Assembly (NCBI RefSeq): GCF_000368585.1
Contig: NZ_KB849558.1
Coordinates: 786,722 to 850,721 of the forward strand
Reading direction: 5' to 3'
DNA length: 64,000 nucleotides
From: Acinetobacter venetianus RAG-1 = CIP 110063
Lineage (GTDB): Bacteria > Pseudomonadota > Gammaproteobacteria > Pseudomonadales > Moraxellaceae
Numbering within the stretch: position 1 is the first letter of the stretch; every line of letters starts with the position of its first letter. The notes below the pieces were generated by a model. It did not search any database and was not told where the DNA came from. It worked only from the letters and a program-made list of their open reading frames with translations. The position numbers and the translations under genes were made by a program. Positions 9,921 to 18,314 of this stretch are shown here, piece by piece.

Positions 9921-10622
9921 TCAAGGCAATGGTCGCATTTTTTCATCAAAATTTTCTATTAAAGGAAATGTTAATGGTTCTAAGTTCTGTAGATCATTTA
10001 AATAGGCTTCAAAATTTATAAGTATATTTTGTCGATCTTCATTTGAAATGTAAGGAACATGGTAAGCAATAAAGGGCGGTAGTACCTCAAAACCAGCGTA
10101 GGCAAGTGTTCCGCGTTGAATGGGAGATAGATATTCTGCAATTGAACCATGTATCGCATTTTCGCCAAACATATAATCGCGACCGCCTAAAGTGAAACAT
10201 AACATTGCTTTTTTACCAGCCATGCCACCATGATTGTAAAAACGTTTTCCACCATAAAATAGACCAGAAACAAAAACACGATCAATCCAGCCTTTTAGGA
10301 TAGCAGGTACAGATGTCCAATAAAGTGGAAAACTAAAGATGAGTAGGTCGGCACGTTTAATTTTTTCGATTTCAACTTGAATATCTGGTGCTAAGGAATT
10401 TTGCTTGTAAGCATGTCTTTGTTCTAAGGCATAGTTAAAATATTCAGGTTGATTGAGGTTTGCAAAGTCATTCTGTGAGGCAATTGGATTAAAGTTCATC
10501 GCATATAAGTCTGAAACTTCAACGCTATGGCCTTGTTCTTCAAATACACACTGAGCTTTATCTTTTAATGCAGTAGTGAAGGATTTTGATTCAGGATGAG
10601 CATGAACAATAAGAATATTCAT
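9921..10622 (-). CDS. NAD(P)H:quinone oxidoreductase, flavodoxin fold
   Basis: A 233-aa flavodoxin-like protein of the NQO/MdaB/KefF group. The N-terminal ILIVHAHPESKSFT segment binds the FMN/FAD phosphate, and FSFPLYWTSVPAILKGWIDRVF is the flavin and substrate loop typical of two-electron quinone reductases. It is divergent from an AraC-family regulator gene with a 126-bp shared promoter region that contains a long inverted repeat, so regulation by that AraC protein is likely. Confidence 0.85.
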   Translation of the reverse strand: MNILIVHAHPESKSFTTALKDKAQCVFEEQGHSVEVSDLYAMNFNPIASQNDFANLNQPEYFNYALEQRHAYKQNSLAPDIQVEIEKIKRADLLIFSFPLYWTSVPAILKGWIDRVFVSGLFYGGKRFYNHGGMAGKKAMLCFTLGGRDYMFGENAIHGSIAEYLSPIQRGTLAYAGFEVLPPFIAYHVPYISNEDRQNILINFEAYLNDLQNLEPLTFPLIENFDEKMRPLP

Positions 10623-10676
10623 AGATAGAATACCGTCGTAATTAATTTATTTGACTCCTAATACTATGCCGTAGTC

Positions 10677-10714
10677 GTAAAAACTGGCATAGTTCATGAA
10701 CCGCCAGTTTTTAC
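10677..10714. promoter_or_regulatory. Inverted repeat in divergent promoter
   Basis: The 12-bp arms GTAAAAACTGGC / GCCAGTTTTTAC are separated by 14 nt that contain the inner palindrome GTTCATGAAC. It lies between the quinone reductase and AraC genes and about 55 bp from the reductase start. A regulator binding site is likely; which protein binds it is inferred from position only. Confidence 0.6.
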
Positions 10715-10748
10715 CATTTTATGCCAATTTAAATTCCAAGGAAGAAAA

Positions 10749-11753
10749 ATGTCTGCTAAATTGCCTGGTACTTATGTCAATCTGTTAGTTGATGCCTTAC
10801 GGGCTAGAAATCTTTCAGTAGAGCAATTATTGGGTGACTTCGATATTGAAATGGAAGATATAGAAGCCCCATTTTGGTATGTAAATCTAAATGTTTTCAA
10901 TGAATTAATTGATAGTTCGATCATTTTCACTGAGGATCAGTTGCTGATTATTCATATGGCGAAGTCTATGAAAGCCTCTTGCTATGGTCATGTTGGGGTT
11001 GCGGCTGTAGCTGCTGAAAATTTGTTGCAAGCAATCAAAATACTTGAAAAATTTATAGGACTACATTGCTCGGTATTCAAGCCTGTTTTAAAAATCAAAG
11101 AGAACAAAGCCTACATTTATTTTGATCAATCATTCATTTCAGAAAATCTAAGTAACAATGGATTATTATTTTCCATTTTAGGATTTGCCAGTTTAATTAA
11201 AGATTTGCTTAAAAGTGATATTAAAATTCAAGCCAATTTCACACAGGTTGATGTATTTTACTCTAGTAATATCAATCAATTGTTAGGTTTTGAGTCTCAC
11301 TTTAGTCAAGAAAGTAATTGCTTGATATTCGATAAAGCGTTTTTAACCAATCAGTTGCCAACAGCAGATGAAATAGTTTTTAGGTTGCTAAAGGAACAAT
11401 GTGAGCGTGATGTAAAACGACAAATCATAAAAAAAGAGAAGCTAAACAGCACGAAGATTTTAGTTAAAGAGTTACTTCACGGTTCTCAAGATTATAGTGT
11501 TAATTTGAACCAAGTAGCTCTAGAACTAAAAACATCTGTTAGAAGTTTGCAGCGTCAGCTTGCATCTGAAGAAACCTCATTTCAGATTGTGTTAGCTGAG
11601 GCTCGTAGAGAGCACGCTGAGAAATTGTTAAAAAGTACAAGGTTATCTATCCAAGAAATATCTAATATTTTAGGTTATGCAGATATTTCTCATTTCACAA
11701 GAGCATTTAAGAAGTGGGTAGGTTTAACACCTACAATCTATAGAAAAGCATAA
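10749..11753 (+). CDS. AraC-family transcriptional regulator
   Basis: A 334-aa regulator. The N-terminal ~200 residues resemble the ligand-binding domain of the Arabinose_bd type found in OruR/ArgR-like AraC proteins, and the C-terminal ~100 residues carry the two helix-turn-helix motifs (LNQVALELKTSVRSLQRQL and IQEISNILGYADISHFTRAFKKW). It is divergent from the quinone reductase gene, its probable target. The inducer is unknown. Confidence 0.88.
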   Translation: MSAKLPGTYVNLLVDALRARNLSVEQLLGDFDIEMEDIEAPFWYVNLNVFNELIDSSIIFTEDQLLIIHMAKSMKASCYGHVGVAAVAAENLLQAIKILEKFIGLHCSVFKPVLKIKENKAYIYFDQSFISENLSNNGLLFSILGFASLIKDLLKSDIKIQANFTQVDVFYSSNINQLLGFESHFSQESNCLIFDKAFLTNQLPTADEIVFRLLKEQCERDVKRQIIKKEKLNSTKILVKELLHGSQDYSVNLNQVALELKTSVRSLQRQLASEETSFQIVLAEARREHAEKLLKSTRLSIQEISNILGYADISHFTRAFKKWVGLTPTIYRKA

Positions 11754-11790
11754 GCTTTAATTTTGATTCAGTTAAATTTTCTCAGTTAAA

Positions 11791-11829
11791 AGAACAGATT
11801 AGCCCTTTATGTTGAATGCTATCTGTTCT
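11791..11829. terminator. Hairpin between convergent genes
   Basis: The 9-bp arms AGAACAGAT / ATCTGTTCT enclose a 21-nt loop. It lies between the AraC gene end and the convergent permease gene end. There is no strong T-run, so the terminator role rests on position. Confidence 0.45.
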
Positions 11830-11834
11830 GAAAA

Positions 11835-12734
11835 TTAGACAAAACGCTTTTTTCTTAAACTTATAATGCCTTCAGCTACGAGTGCACAAACCGCTAACCA
11901 AATTCCGATATAAGTCGGCCATTCTGCTGGCTTGATTGTTTCGCCAAGCAAGATAGAAACCATCAATAATAATACTGGCTCAACATATACTAGAAGACCA
12001 AAAAGGCTAAGATTGAGATGAGGAGCCGAAAGAGATTGGAATCCTAAAGCTAGTGCGCTGATGAGTCCTAGACCTAAAATCAGCCAAAGCGTGTCAAAAA
12101 TAGAGCCTAATTCACCTAAAAAAACTCCACCTTGTAATATGAAAAAGAAACTGATTGGTAGGCTGAACACCATATCAAACCAAACGCCACCAATATTATT
12201 AGTATTGGTCTTTTGCCTTAACCAAAAGTAAACTGGATAGCCTAAACAAATTAGTAAAGTTGGCCATGTTAATGTTTTTGATATAACCAGCATATTAATA
12301 ATGCCAAGTATTGCAAAAAAGCAGGATAACTTTTGTAATCGTGACATTTTGTCTTTAAATGCTATACGACCCAAAATCACCATAGTAATTGGCATGATAA
12401 AATAGCCTAAGGAAACATCAAGTCCATAGCCATTGCTAGGTGCCCACATAAATAACCAGAGCTGTATTCCAATCAAAAAAGACGATAAAAAACGAGTTAA
12501 AAAGAAGTAGCGTTCGTTGTGTAGGCGTTTGTAAATAGTGATGACTTGCGACCAATTTCCTTGAACAATAATGAAAAGTGTCAGACATGGTAATGTGAGT
12601 AATATACGCCAACCGTAGATTTCATTTCCTTGTAATGAATGGAGTAGGGTGGTATAAGCAAACATTAATGCAAATAATAAAGAGGCAATTACATTAAATG
12701 TTATGCCAAGAACTGTATTTGATTGAGTATGCAT
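11835..12734 (-). CDS. rarD: RarD-type EamA/DMT-superfamily permease
   Basis: A 299-aa protein with about ten hydrophobic segments in two EamA repeats. It resembles RarD (chloramphenicol-sensitive protein) in the FLIGIQLWLFMWAPSNGYGLDVSLGYFIMP segment and in LVYVEPVLLLMVSILLGE. The transported compound is not known; amino-acid or metabolite export is common in this superfamily. The divergent Lrp-type regulator 110 bp away suggests amino-acid-linked control, as seen for other DMT exporters. Confidence 0.8.
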   Translation of the reverse strand: MHTQSNTVLGITFNVIASLLFALMFAYTTLLHSLQGNEIYGWRILLTLPCLTLFIIVQGNWSQVITIYKRLHNERYFFLTRFLSSFLIGIQLWLFMWAPSNGYGLDVSLGYFIMPITMVILGRIAFKDKMSRLQKLSCFFAILGIINMLVISKTLTWPTLLICLGYPVYFWLRQKTNTNNIGGVWFDMVFSLPISFFFILQGGVFLGELGSIFDTLWLILGLGLISALALGFQSLSAPHLNLSLFGLLVYVEPVLLLMVSILLGETIKPAEWPTYIGIWLAVCALVAEGIISLRKKRFV

Positions 12735-12813
12735 AGATCTGTACTAATTGAATTATTTAAACGATATTTTATTTCAGTTTTATTGATAATTAGGCTCTAA
12801 TTTCTTAAGATAA

Positions 12814-12830
12814 ATGAGAAAATTTCTCAT
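12814..12830. promoter_or_regulatory. Palindrome upstream of Lrp-type regulator
   Basis: The 17-bp perfect palindrome ATGAGAAA A TTTCTCAT lies between the divergent rarD and Lrp-type genes and just ahead of the chosen regulator start. Lrp/AsnC proteins commonly bind such sites near their own promoters, so autoregulation is a reasonable inference. Confidence 0.5.
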
Positions 12831-12843
12831 GGTGCTGAGTAAT

Positions 12844-13314
12844 ATGGTTTTAGATAAATTCGATTATTCATTGCTGAAACTGCTTCAAAAGGATTGCTTG
12901 ATTCCATTACGTGAATTAGCAGAAGCTGTGCATTTATCAACGGCTTCGGTACAACGGCGTATTCAAAAGTTGCGTGAAAACAGTTATGTCGTTGGAAATG
13001 TTGCCGTACTTGATCCAGATCAACTTAATCAAGTGATCACAGTTATCGTCGAAGTTAGGCTTAATAAAACGCACAATACAGATCTTGATGTAATTAAAGA
13101 AAGTTTTTCTAGTTCGGAGATACAACAATGTTATTACGTCACTGGTGAAGCAGATTTTATGCTTGTTTTATTAGTCCCAAGTATGAAGCGCTTTCAGGAG
13201 GTTTGTGATGAATTATTTCACAATAATTCTAATGTCGAATGGTTTAAGACAACGGTTGTATTGGATCGGGTAAAAGTATCTTTAGATGTTCCAAATATAA
13301 ACTCTGAAAGTTAA
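12844..13314 (+). CDS. Lrp/AsnC-family transcriptional regulator
   Basis: About 156 aa. The N-terminal winged helix (LDKFDYSLLKLLQKDCLIPLRELAEAV followed by STASVQRRIQKL) is joined to a C-terminal RAM/AsnC ligand domain (VTGEADFMLVLLVPSMKRFQEV). The ATG at 12844 is preferred over 12814 because Lrp proteins begin just before LDxxD and a GAG element precedes it; the earlier ATG is part of a palindrome. The likely target is the divergent rarD-like permease. Confidence 0.85.
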   Translation: MVLDKFDYSLLKLLQKDCLIPLRELAEAVHLSTASVQRRIQKLRENSYVVGNVAVLDPDQLNQVITVIVEVRLNKTHNTDLDVIKESFSSSEIQQCYYVTGEADFMLVLLVPSMKRFQEVCDELFHNNSNVEWFKTTVVLDRVKVSLDVPNINSES

Positions 13315-13358
13315 TAAGGAACAAAGATTTGGTCATAAGCTAGAGTCTTAGATATTTT

Positions 13359-13387
13359 ATTTAACATAAAATGAAGTTATGCGACTT
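13359..13387 (-). other. dif-like Xer recombination site (imperfect)
   Basis: Read on the minus strand: an XerC-like arm AAGTCGCATAA (8 of 11 matches to the site at 14139), a 7-nt spacer, and a perfect XerD arm TTATGTTAAAT. About 15 bp outside the XerD arm are also shared with the 14139 copy (GTCTTAGATATT against GTCTTTAGATATT). The spacer is one base longer than standard. It may be the att remnant left by integration of a small element. Confidence 0.55.
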
Positions 13388-14032
13388 CAGAATGACTTAA
13401 TCAGTGAATTTTTTGATATGAAAATTAATGGGATTGGGGTTACTTCGCTTGATCAAGAAATGAAAATGAAGGATCAACAGTTAGTACGTGTTGGTAGTGA
13501 TGTATTAGGGGCTTTTGATGATGAAGTCATTACTGCACTTGCGAATACTCAGGATTTAATTGGTGCAGTTTTAAGGGTTCACTTTTGTTTAGAAGAATTT
13601 TTAAATATTTGGTGTAATAAAGTCACAAGTAATAAAGATTTTTTTGATTTCGGTTTTATTGGATTTGATAAAAAAATAAAGATTGCAGTAAAACTAGGAT
13701 TACCTGAAAACCTATCGGTTATTTTTAAGTTATTCAATTCAATTAGAAATAAGTATGCCCATGATACTTCCGCTCAAATTACAATGGAGCAACTAAACGA
13801 TATTAGAGTGAAAATCGATAATCTTCCAAATTTTGGATCACAGCCGATACCAAAATGTGATGATCCATCATTTGAAAGCCTAGTTGGAGATAAAGTTTTA
13901 TCTTGGAATGGTATAAATATTTCGACTAAAGATAGGATTGTGTTCTTGTACTTGGTTTTTTCAATGAAAATATTAGGATCTTATGTTGTTGAGTTTCACA
14001 AAAGAAACATACCATTTAATTATGCTCGTTGA
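13379..14032 (+). CDS. HEPN-like protein between dif-like sites
   Basis: A 217-aa helical protein with no clear family. It contains RNKYAH (R123 to H128), an Rx4H motif of the kind found in HEPN RNases, inside SIRNKYAHDT; MltR/DUF4145-like proteins carry related motifs. No transmembrane or signal segment is seen. The first ATG (13379) overlaps the flanking dif-like site; ATG 13418 is an alternative, and neither has a good ribosome site. It is AT-rich and sits alone between two Xer-type sites, which suggests it arrived by Xer-mediated integration. RNase activity is only an inference. Confidence 0.55.
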   Translation: MRLQNDLISEFFDMKINGIGVTSLDQEMKMKDQQLVRVGSDVLGAFDDEVITALANTQDLIGAVLRVHFCLEEFLNIWCNKVTSNKDFFDFGFIGFDKKIKIAVKLGLPENLSVIFKLFNSIRNKYAHDTSAQITMEQLNDIRVKIDNLPNFGSQPIPKCDDPSFESLVGDKVLSWNGINISTKDRIVFLYLVFSMKILGSYVVEFHKRNIPFNYAR

Positions 14033-14053
14033 TAAAAAAAGAGTCCACGTTAT

Positions 14054-14081
14054 TTTCAGCATAACTTATATTATGTTCATC
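14054..14081 (+). other. Inverted dif-like site
   Basis: The plus strand reads TTTCAGCATAA, then CTTATA, then TTATGTTCATC: an XerC-arm-like, 6-nt spacer, XerD-arm-like layout opposite in orientation to the dif candidate 58 bp away. Between them lie CTGTGGC and GCCACAG, so the two sites and this inner pair can fold into one long hairpin. This resembles the attP1/attP2 layout of filamentous phages such as CTXphi; the resemblance is in layout only. Confidence 0.45.
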
Positions 14082-14138
14082 ACGTTACTGAGCTGTGGCA
14101 ACAAACAGGTTGTGTAGGCCACAGTCTTTAGATATTAT

Positions 14139-14166
14139 ATTTAACATAATATACATTATACGAAGT
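14139..14166 (-). other. dif: Candidate chromosomal dif site (XerC/XerD)
   Basis: Read on the minus strand: XerC arm ACTTCGTATAA, spacer TGTATA, XerD arm TTATGTTAAAT. The spacer and XerD arm are identical to E. coli dif, and the XerC arm is of the Acinetobacter pdif type. dif is where XerC and XerD resolve chromosome dimers in the terminus. As there is no plasmid backbone here, the chromosomal dif is the best reading. Confidence 0.8.
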
Positions 14167-14199
14167 AATTTAATTCAACCATTTGATATATAAAACTTA

Positions 14200-14465
14200 T
14201 TATTCTTCGCTGACCTTGATATCTTTAAGAACTGGCTTTGGCGGTGTGCATGTAAAATCAAATTCGAACTCAAGATCAAATAAAAAGTTGTTCTTTTGCA
14301 TCTTTGGCTTCCATATTTGATTCAGGAAATGGAATGGCTGCATGAATGTTTAAATTATCTTATGGCGTTGGAACACCTTTGTTTGTGCCATAGAAAAAAC
14401 TAAATGATGCAAAATTAAGGTTGGTTGACTAATGTTTAATACGGTCAAAATTAGTTGCTGTCAGT
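14200..14465 (-). pseudogene. Degraded ORF next to dif
   Basis: A decayed minus-strand reading frame. Translation gives pieces such as ATNFDRIKH, then a stop, NLNFASFSFFYGTNKGVPTP, another stop, NIHAAIPFPESNMEAKDAKEQLF, then a frameshift near 14280 and FEFDFTCTPPKPVLKDIKVSEE before the final TAA at 14200-14202. Two internal stops and a frameshift indicate a dead gene. I cannot name the parent family. Its position next to dif fits the remnant of an inserted element. Confidence 0.4.
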
Positions 14466-14547
14466 TTTTAAAAACCTTCACATATGCAGGATTTGTATCA
14501 GTTTCAGTGTATTATGAGACAAGATTTATCATTTAATTCATTCAAGT

Positions 14548-15246
14548 ATGTCAAATCCTCTGTCTGGGAATACTCAAGTTGGCACAGTATCTTCTTTTTC
14601 CGAGCTTATAGAAACAAGTTTTCATGGAGATATGAATGCTATTTGCTGGTCAAGATACTTGGTTGGTGATTTTCAAGAAATTGTTAATAAACTTGATCTT
14701 AAAGAAGATATTACTGAAGTTTCTGAGGAAGATCTTTTAGAATTACAGCTTTCAGAAGATGGTAATTTAGCGAGAGAAATTATTTTAAAAGATATACATT
14801 ATCTTACTGATTTCGGAGCCTCACCTTCTTTAAATTTACTCAAATGTTACGAACGTGATAACGAGTTAGATTTCATTTCTACTGATGTATATTCATACCA
14901 TATTGATCGATCACCAATAGAAACAGACACTTTTTTATGCACTTATTACGGTGCTGCAAGCGATATTATTCCTAATAGTCAGGTTCAACAAAAAGTTTGT
15001 ATACCTGAGATTAGAAATAAACTTAAGGCATTATATGATGGTCCTGAAGCTGAATTTGAAAACTTTCTAGAGGAAAATTTTTTTGATTTGCATTATCAGC
15101 CTAAACCAGATGCAAAACCGATAAATTTAGGTCTAGGAAATCTTTGGCGGTTGGCTGTTGATCATCCTACTCAACACGTATTACCTTGTGTTCATAGAGC
15201 GCCCGTAGAAAATAAGGGTGAATATAGGCTGCTGTTGATTTGTTAG
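14548..15246 (+). CDS. DUF1826-like protein
   Basis: A 232-aa soluble protein whose C-terminal half resembles DUF1826: DTFLCTYYGAASDIIPNSQ, then GNLWRLAVDHP and a final PCVHRAPVENKGEYRLLL with conserved Cys and His. DUF1826 proteins are often linked to zinc homeostasis genes in other bacteria, but no such gene is adjacent here. The N-terminal part is divergent. The start codon has a weak ribosome site. Confidence 0.5.
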   Translation: MSNPLSGNTQVGTVSSFSELIETSFHGDMNAICWSRYLVGDFQEIVNKLDLKEDITEVSEEDLLELQLSEDGNLAREIILKDIHYLTDFGASPSLNLLKCYERDNELDFISTDVYSYHIDRSPIETDTFLCTYYGAASDIIPNSQVQQKVCIPEIRNKLKALYDGPEAEFENFLEENFFDLHYQPKPDAKPINLGLGNLWRLAVDHPTQHVLPCVHRAPVENKGEYRLLLIC

Positions 15247-15313
15247 AGATTAGAGGTAACTCAGAGATTGTTTGCTTGATTACAAATAATATTTTAACAA
15301 TATAAACAATTGT

Positions 15314-15808
15314 TTAAACAACTTCTGTCTGTCCAACTTGATGATAAGCACGATTAAAGTAAACTAGGCTTTGATCATGAAGACTCTGTTTTATCGCTAC
15401 AATCCGACACATAAAAATACTATGTGTTCCAATTTCTTGAATTTGATCAATTTCACAATCAAAACTTACTAAAGCATCATCTAAAACTGGCGCACCAGTT
15501 TCTAATTCAGTCCAAATACCATGTTTAAATCGTTCTTCTGGGCTTAATCTTGAAGAAAATACTTTAGACATGTGCTCATGGTGAGCGGCTAATACATTAA
15601 CGGTGAGTATTTTATTGTCGACAAAGTGAACATGTGAGCTAGAAGCAAGATTCATACACACCAATAATGTTGGAGGTGTATCTGTCACGCTGCACACAGC
15701 GGATGCAGTGAAACCGTAACGACCAGACATGCCTGCAGTAGTCACGACACTTACTGCACTTGTTAACAAAGACATTGCATTTCTAAAGTCAGTTGCTTCA
15801 ATCATCAC
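15314..15808 (-). CDS. Flavin reductase family protein
   Basis: A 164-aa flavin reductase-like FMN-binding domain protein. Typical features are FRNAMSLLTSAVSVVTTAG near the start, YGFTASAVCSVTDTPPTLLVCMN, the ILTVNVL segment and a C-terminal HSIFMCRIVAI. Such proteins supply reduced flavin to oxygen-dependent partners. It is encoded downstream of mesD and mesX on the same strand (170-bp gap), which agrees with the oxygen-dependent MesD/MesX methionine synthase needing a reduced flavin; that link is inference. Confidence 0.85.
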   Translation of the reverse strand: MMIEATDFRNAMSLLTSAVSVVTTAGMSGRYGFTASAVCSVTDTPPTLLVCMNLASSSHVHFVDNKILTVNVLAAHHEHMSKVFSSRLSPEERFKHGIWTELETGAPVLDDALVSFDCEIDQIQEIGTHSIFMCRIVAIKQSLHDQSLVYFNRAYHQVGQTEVV

Positions 15809-15977
15809 ATTGTTCCTAAATTGAATCGTATCTTTTTCAAATTTAGCGATACGATTACTTCATGTTGCATCATTTAAATAAGTACTATTAAAGCTTATTT
15901 TGTCTAAGTTACGCATAGAGTTAAGAATTTGACTATATGTATCAAATACTTAACTCTTTAAACACTTAGAGATTAAG

Positions 15978-17009
15978 TTAATTGCCCAATAGCTCTTTAC
16001 GGACAATCTCTGCACCAGCACTCAATGCATTTAATTTACCTCTCGCAACGTCACGAGACAACGGCGCCATGCCACAGTTTGTACAAGGATAAAGCTTATC
16101 CGCATCTACAAATTGAAGTGCTTTTCTCAAAGTATTTGCAACTTCTTCTGGTGTTTCAATAGTATTGGTTGCTACATCAATCGCCCCAACCATCACCTTT
16201 TTACCTCGGATGAGTTCAAGTAGATCGATTGGCACGCGTGAATTGTGACATTCTAACGAGATCAGGTCGATATTAGATTGTTGTAGCTTCGGAAAAGCTT
16301 CTTCATATTGACGCCATTCAGAACCAAGAGTTTTCTTCCAATCTGTATTAGCTTTGATACCATAACCATAGCAAATATGAACCGCAGTTTCACACTTTAG
16401 GCCTTCAATCGCTCTTTCTAAAGTTGCGATTCCCCAATCGTTCACTTCATCAAAGAACACGTTAAATGCTGGCTCATCAAACTGGATAATATCAACACCA
16501 GCAGCTTCTAATTCACGAGCCTCCTGATTCAGGATCTTCGCAAATTCCCAAGCTAGTTTTTCACGACTTTTATAGTGACCATCATAAAGCGTGTCAATCA
16601 TAGTCATAGGCCCAGGAAGCGCCCATTTAATCGGTTGATTGGTTTGTTGACGTAAAAACTTAGCATCTTCAACAAAAACAGGCTTTTGGCGAGATACATC
16701 ACCTACAACTGATGGAACGCTAGCATCATAACGATTACGGATTCTTACAGTTTCACGCTTTTCAAAGTCTACACCATTGAGATGTTCAATAAAGGTCGTA
16801 ACAAAATGCTGACGGGTTTGCTCACCATCGCTGACAATATCAATACCAGCATGTAATTGCTCTTGTAATGACAAACGTAGTGCATCTTGTTTGCCTTCAA
16901 TCAACTGCTCTCCTTCTAATTTCCAAGGAGACCAAAGTTTTTCAGGTTCAGCTAACCAAGATGGTTTTGGTAAGCTGCCAGCAGTTGAAGTCGGTAATAA
17001 TCGTTTCAT
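15978..17009 (-). CDS. mesD: MesD folate-independent methionine synthase
   Basis: A 343-aa protein matching the catalytic C-terminal half of MetE. It keeps the zinc-site features (VHICYGYG, SLECHNSR, YPCTNCGMAPLSR) but lacks the N-terminal MetE half that holds folate. Short MetE-like proteins paired with DUF1852 are the MesD family, which need MesX and oxygen. The DUF1852 gene lies 24 bp upstream on the same strand, so the assignment is supported by context. The methyl donor is not established from sequence. Confidence 0.85.
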   Translation of the reverse strand: MKRLLPTSTAGSLPKPSWLAEPEKLWSPWKLEGEQLIEGKQDALRLSLQEQLHAGIDIVSDGEQTRQHFVTTFIEHLNGVDFEKRETVRIRNRYDASVPSVVGDVSRQKPVFVEDAKFLRQQTNQPIKWALPGPMTMIDTLYDGHYKSREKLAWEFAKILNQEARELEAAGVDIIQFDEPAFNVFFDEVNDWGIATLERAIEGLKCETAVHICYGYGIKANTDWKKTLGSEWRQYEEAFPKLQQSNIDLISLECHNSRVPIDLLELIRGKKVMVGAIDVATNTIETPEEVANTLRKALQFVDADKLYPCTNCGMAPLSRDVARGKLNALSAGAEIVRKELLGN

Positions 17010-17033
17010 AATAAAAATCTTGTCTATACTAAG

Positions 17034-18014
17034 TTATACAACAGCGTAATTTGCAGCCCATTGATCAAGGATATTTTGATATCGTTTGATGAACTGCTCT
17101 TCTGTAAATTTGCCTTGCTTAACAGCCAGCTGGCTACGCTCTTCGCGATCGTAAACAATTCGTGTCAATGAGTAATCTTGATGTTTCAAGCTTGGTTGAT
17201 AATATTTACCTGCTGGAGAATTTGCATTGTAGATCTCTGGACGGTAAATCTTTTGGAAGCTTTCCATTGTGCTGATGGTACTGATCAGTTCAAGATCGGT
17301 GTAATCATTGAGCAAATCACCACGGAAATAAAATGCTAAAGGTGCAACGCTATTTGCAGGCATGAAATAACGCACTTCTAAGCCCATTTTTGCAAAATAC
17401 TCATCTGTTAATGAATATGCATCTTGCTCATATTCAACACCGAGTATCGGGTGTTGGTTTGCAGTTCGATGATAAGTCTTCGTTGTTGAAACGCTGAGAC
17501 AAATAACTGGTGCTTTAATAAAGTTGTTGCTATAAGTTTCTGAGTTTACAAATGATTGGAAAATCTTACCGTGTAGCTCGCCATAGTTTTCAGGCGTGCT
17601 AAATGTCGCTTGATCTTTGTTATGCTCTAGCAGTAATACGCTAAAATCATAATCACGAACATAAGATGAAAAATTATTGCCAACGATACCATCGATGCGT
17701 TTATTGGTTTTTCGATCAAGAATATTTGTTTTTAAAATTTCGATTGTCGGGAATGTCTCTCCCTTGCCTTCTACATCTATATCTACTGAAATAATTTCAA
17801 GCTCAAGTGCATAACGATCAGCATTTGGGTTGTCCCAATGTGCTAACGAATTGAAACGGTTATTAATCATTTGTAGTGTATTACGCAAGTTTTCTTGACG
17901 ACTTGCCCCTCTCGCTAAATTCGCGAAGTTTGTTGTGATACGCGTATTGTTTGACGGATGATAGTTTTCATCGAAACAAATGCTTTTTATCGTAAATGCA
18001 AATTCTTTACTCAT
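17034..18014 (-). CDS. mesX: MesX (DUF1852), partner of MesD
   Basis: A 326-aa DUF1852 protein. Diagnostic segments are FAFTIKSICFDENYHPSNNTRITTNFANLARG at the N-terminus and PEIYNANSPAGKYYQPSLKHQDYSLTRIVYDREERSQLA near the C-terminus. DUF1852 proteins (MesX) are required by MesD for methionine synthesis in Acinetobacter and relatives. The gene starts a likely three-gene operon mesX-mesD-flavin reductase. No SAM riboswitch or clear regulator site was seen upstream. Confidence 0.85.
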   Translation of the reverse strand: MSKEFAFTIKSICFDENYHPSNNTRITTNFANLARGASRQENLRNTLQMINNRFNSLAHWDNPNADRYALELEIISVDIDVEGKGETFPTIEILKTNILDRKTNKRIDGIVGNNFSSYVRDYDFSVLLLEHNKDQATFSTPENYGELHGKIFQSFVNSETYSNNFIKAPVICLSVSTTKTYHRTANQHPILGVEYEQDAYSLTDEYFAKMGLEVRYFMPANSVAPLAFYFRGDLLNDYTDLELISTISTMESFQKIYRPEIYNANSPAGKYYQPSLKHQDYSLTRIVYDREERSQLAVKQGKFTEEQFIKRYQNILDQWAANYAVV

Positions 18015-18314
18015 TTTGATCTACTACCTAATGTTTGAGAGATAACTTAAATTTCTTGTTGTAATTTATACCCGAATCAATACATGAATAAAAATGATAT
18101 TGTCTCAGTCAAAGATGAATGAAATTCATGATGTGAAATTTATTAATAGAACGTGAAAAGTGGAGCATTTTTTTAATTGATTTATGGAAGATAAGTTATG
18201 AGCAAAGAATGATTATTTTCTACGACGATTTATAACTAGAATTTTTTTATTGTGAATGAGATAGTTTTTAAAGCCATTAAAACTCATTTTATTTTAACGG
18301 CTTAATTTTCTAGT
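18015..18314. other. AT-rich intergenic region upstream of mesX
   Basis: About 300 bp with the mesX promoter at its left end. I see no ORF, no riboswitch-like fold and no strong hairpin. Confidence 0.4.

Noticed and set aside
18015..18314. SAM riboswitch upstream of mesX
   Set aside because: No conserved stem architecture or terminator/anti-terminator pair could be recognised.
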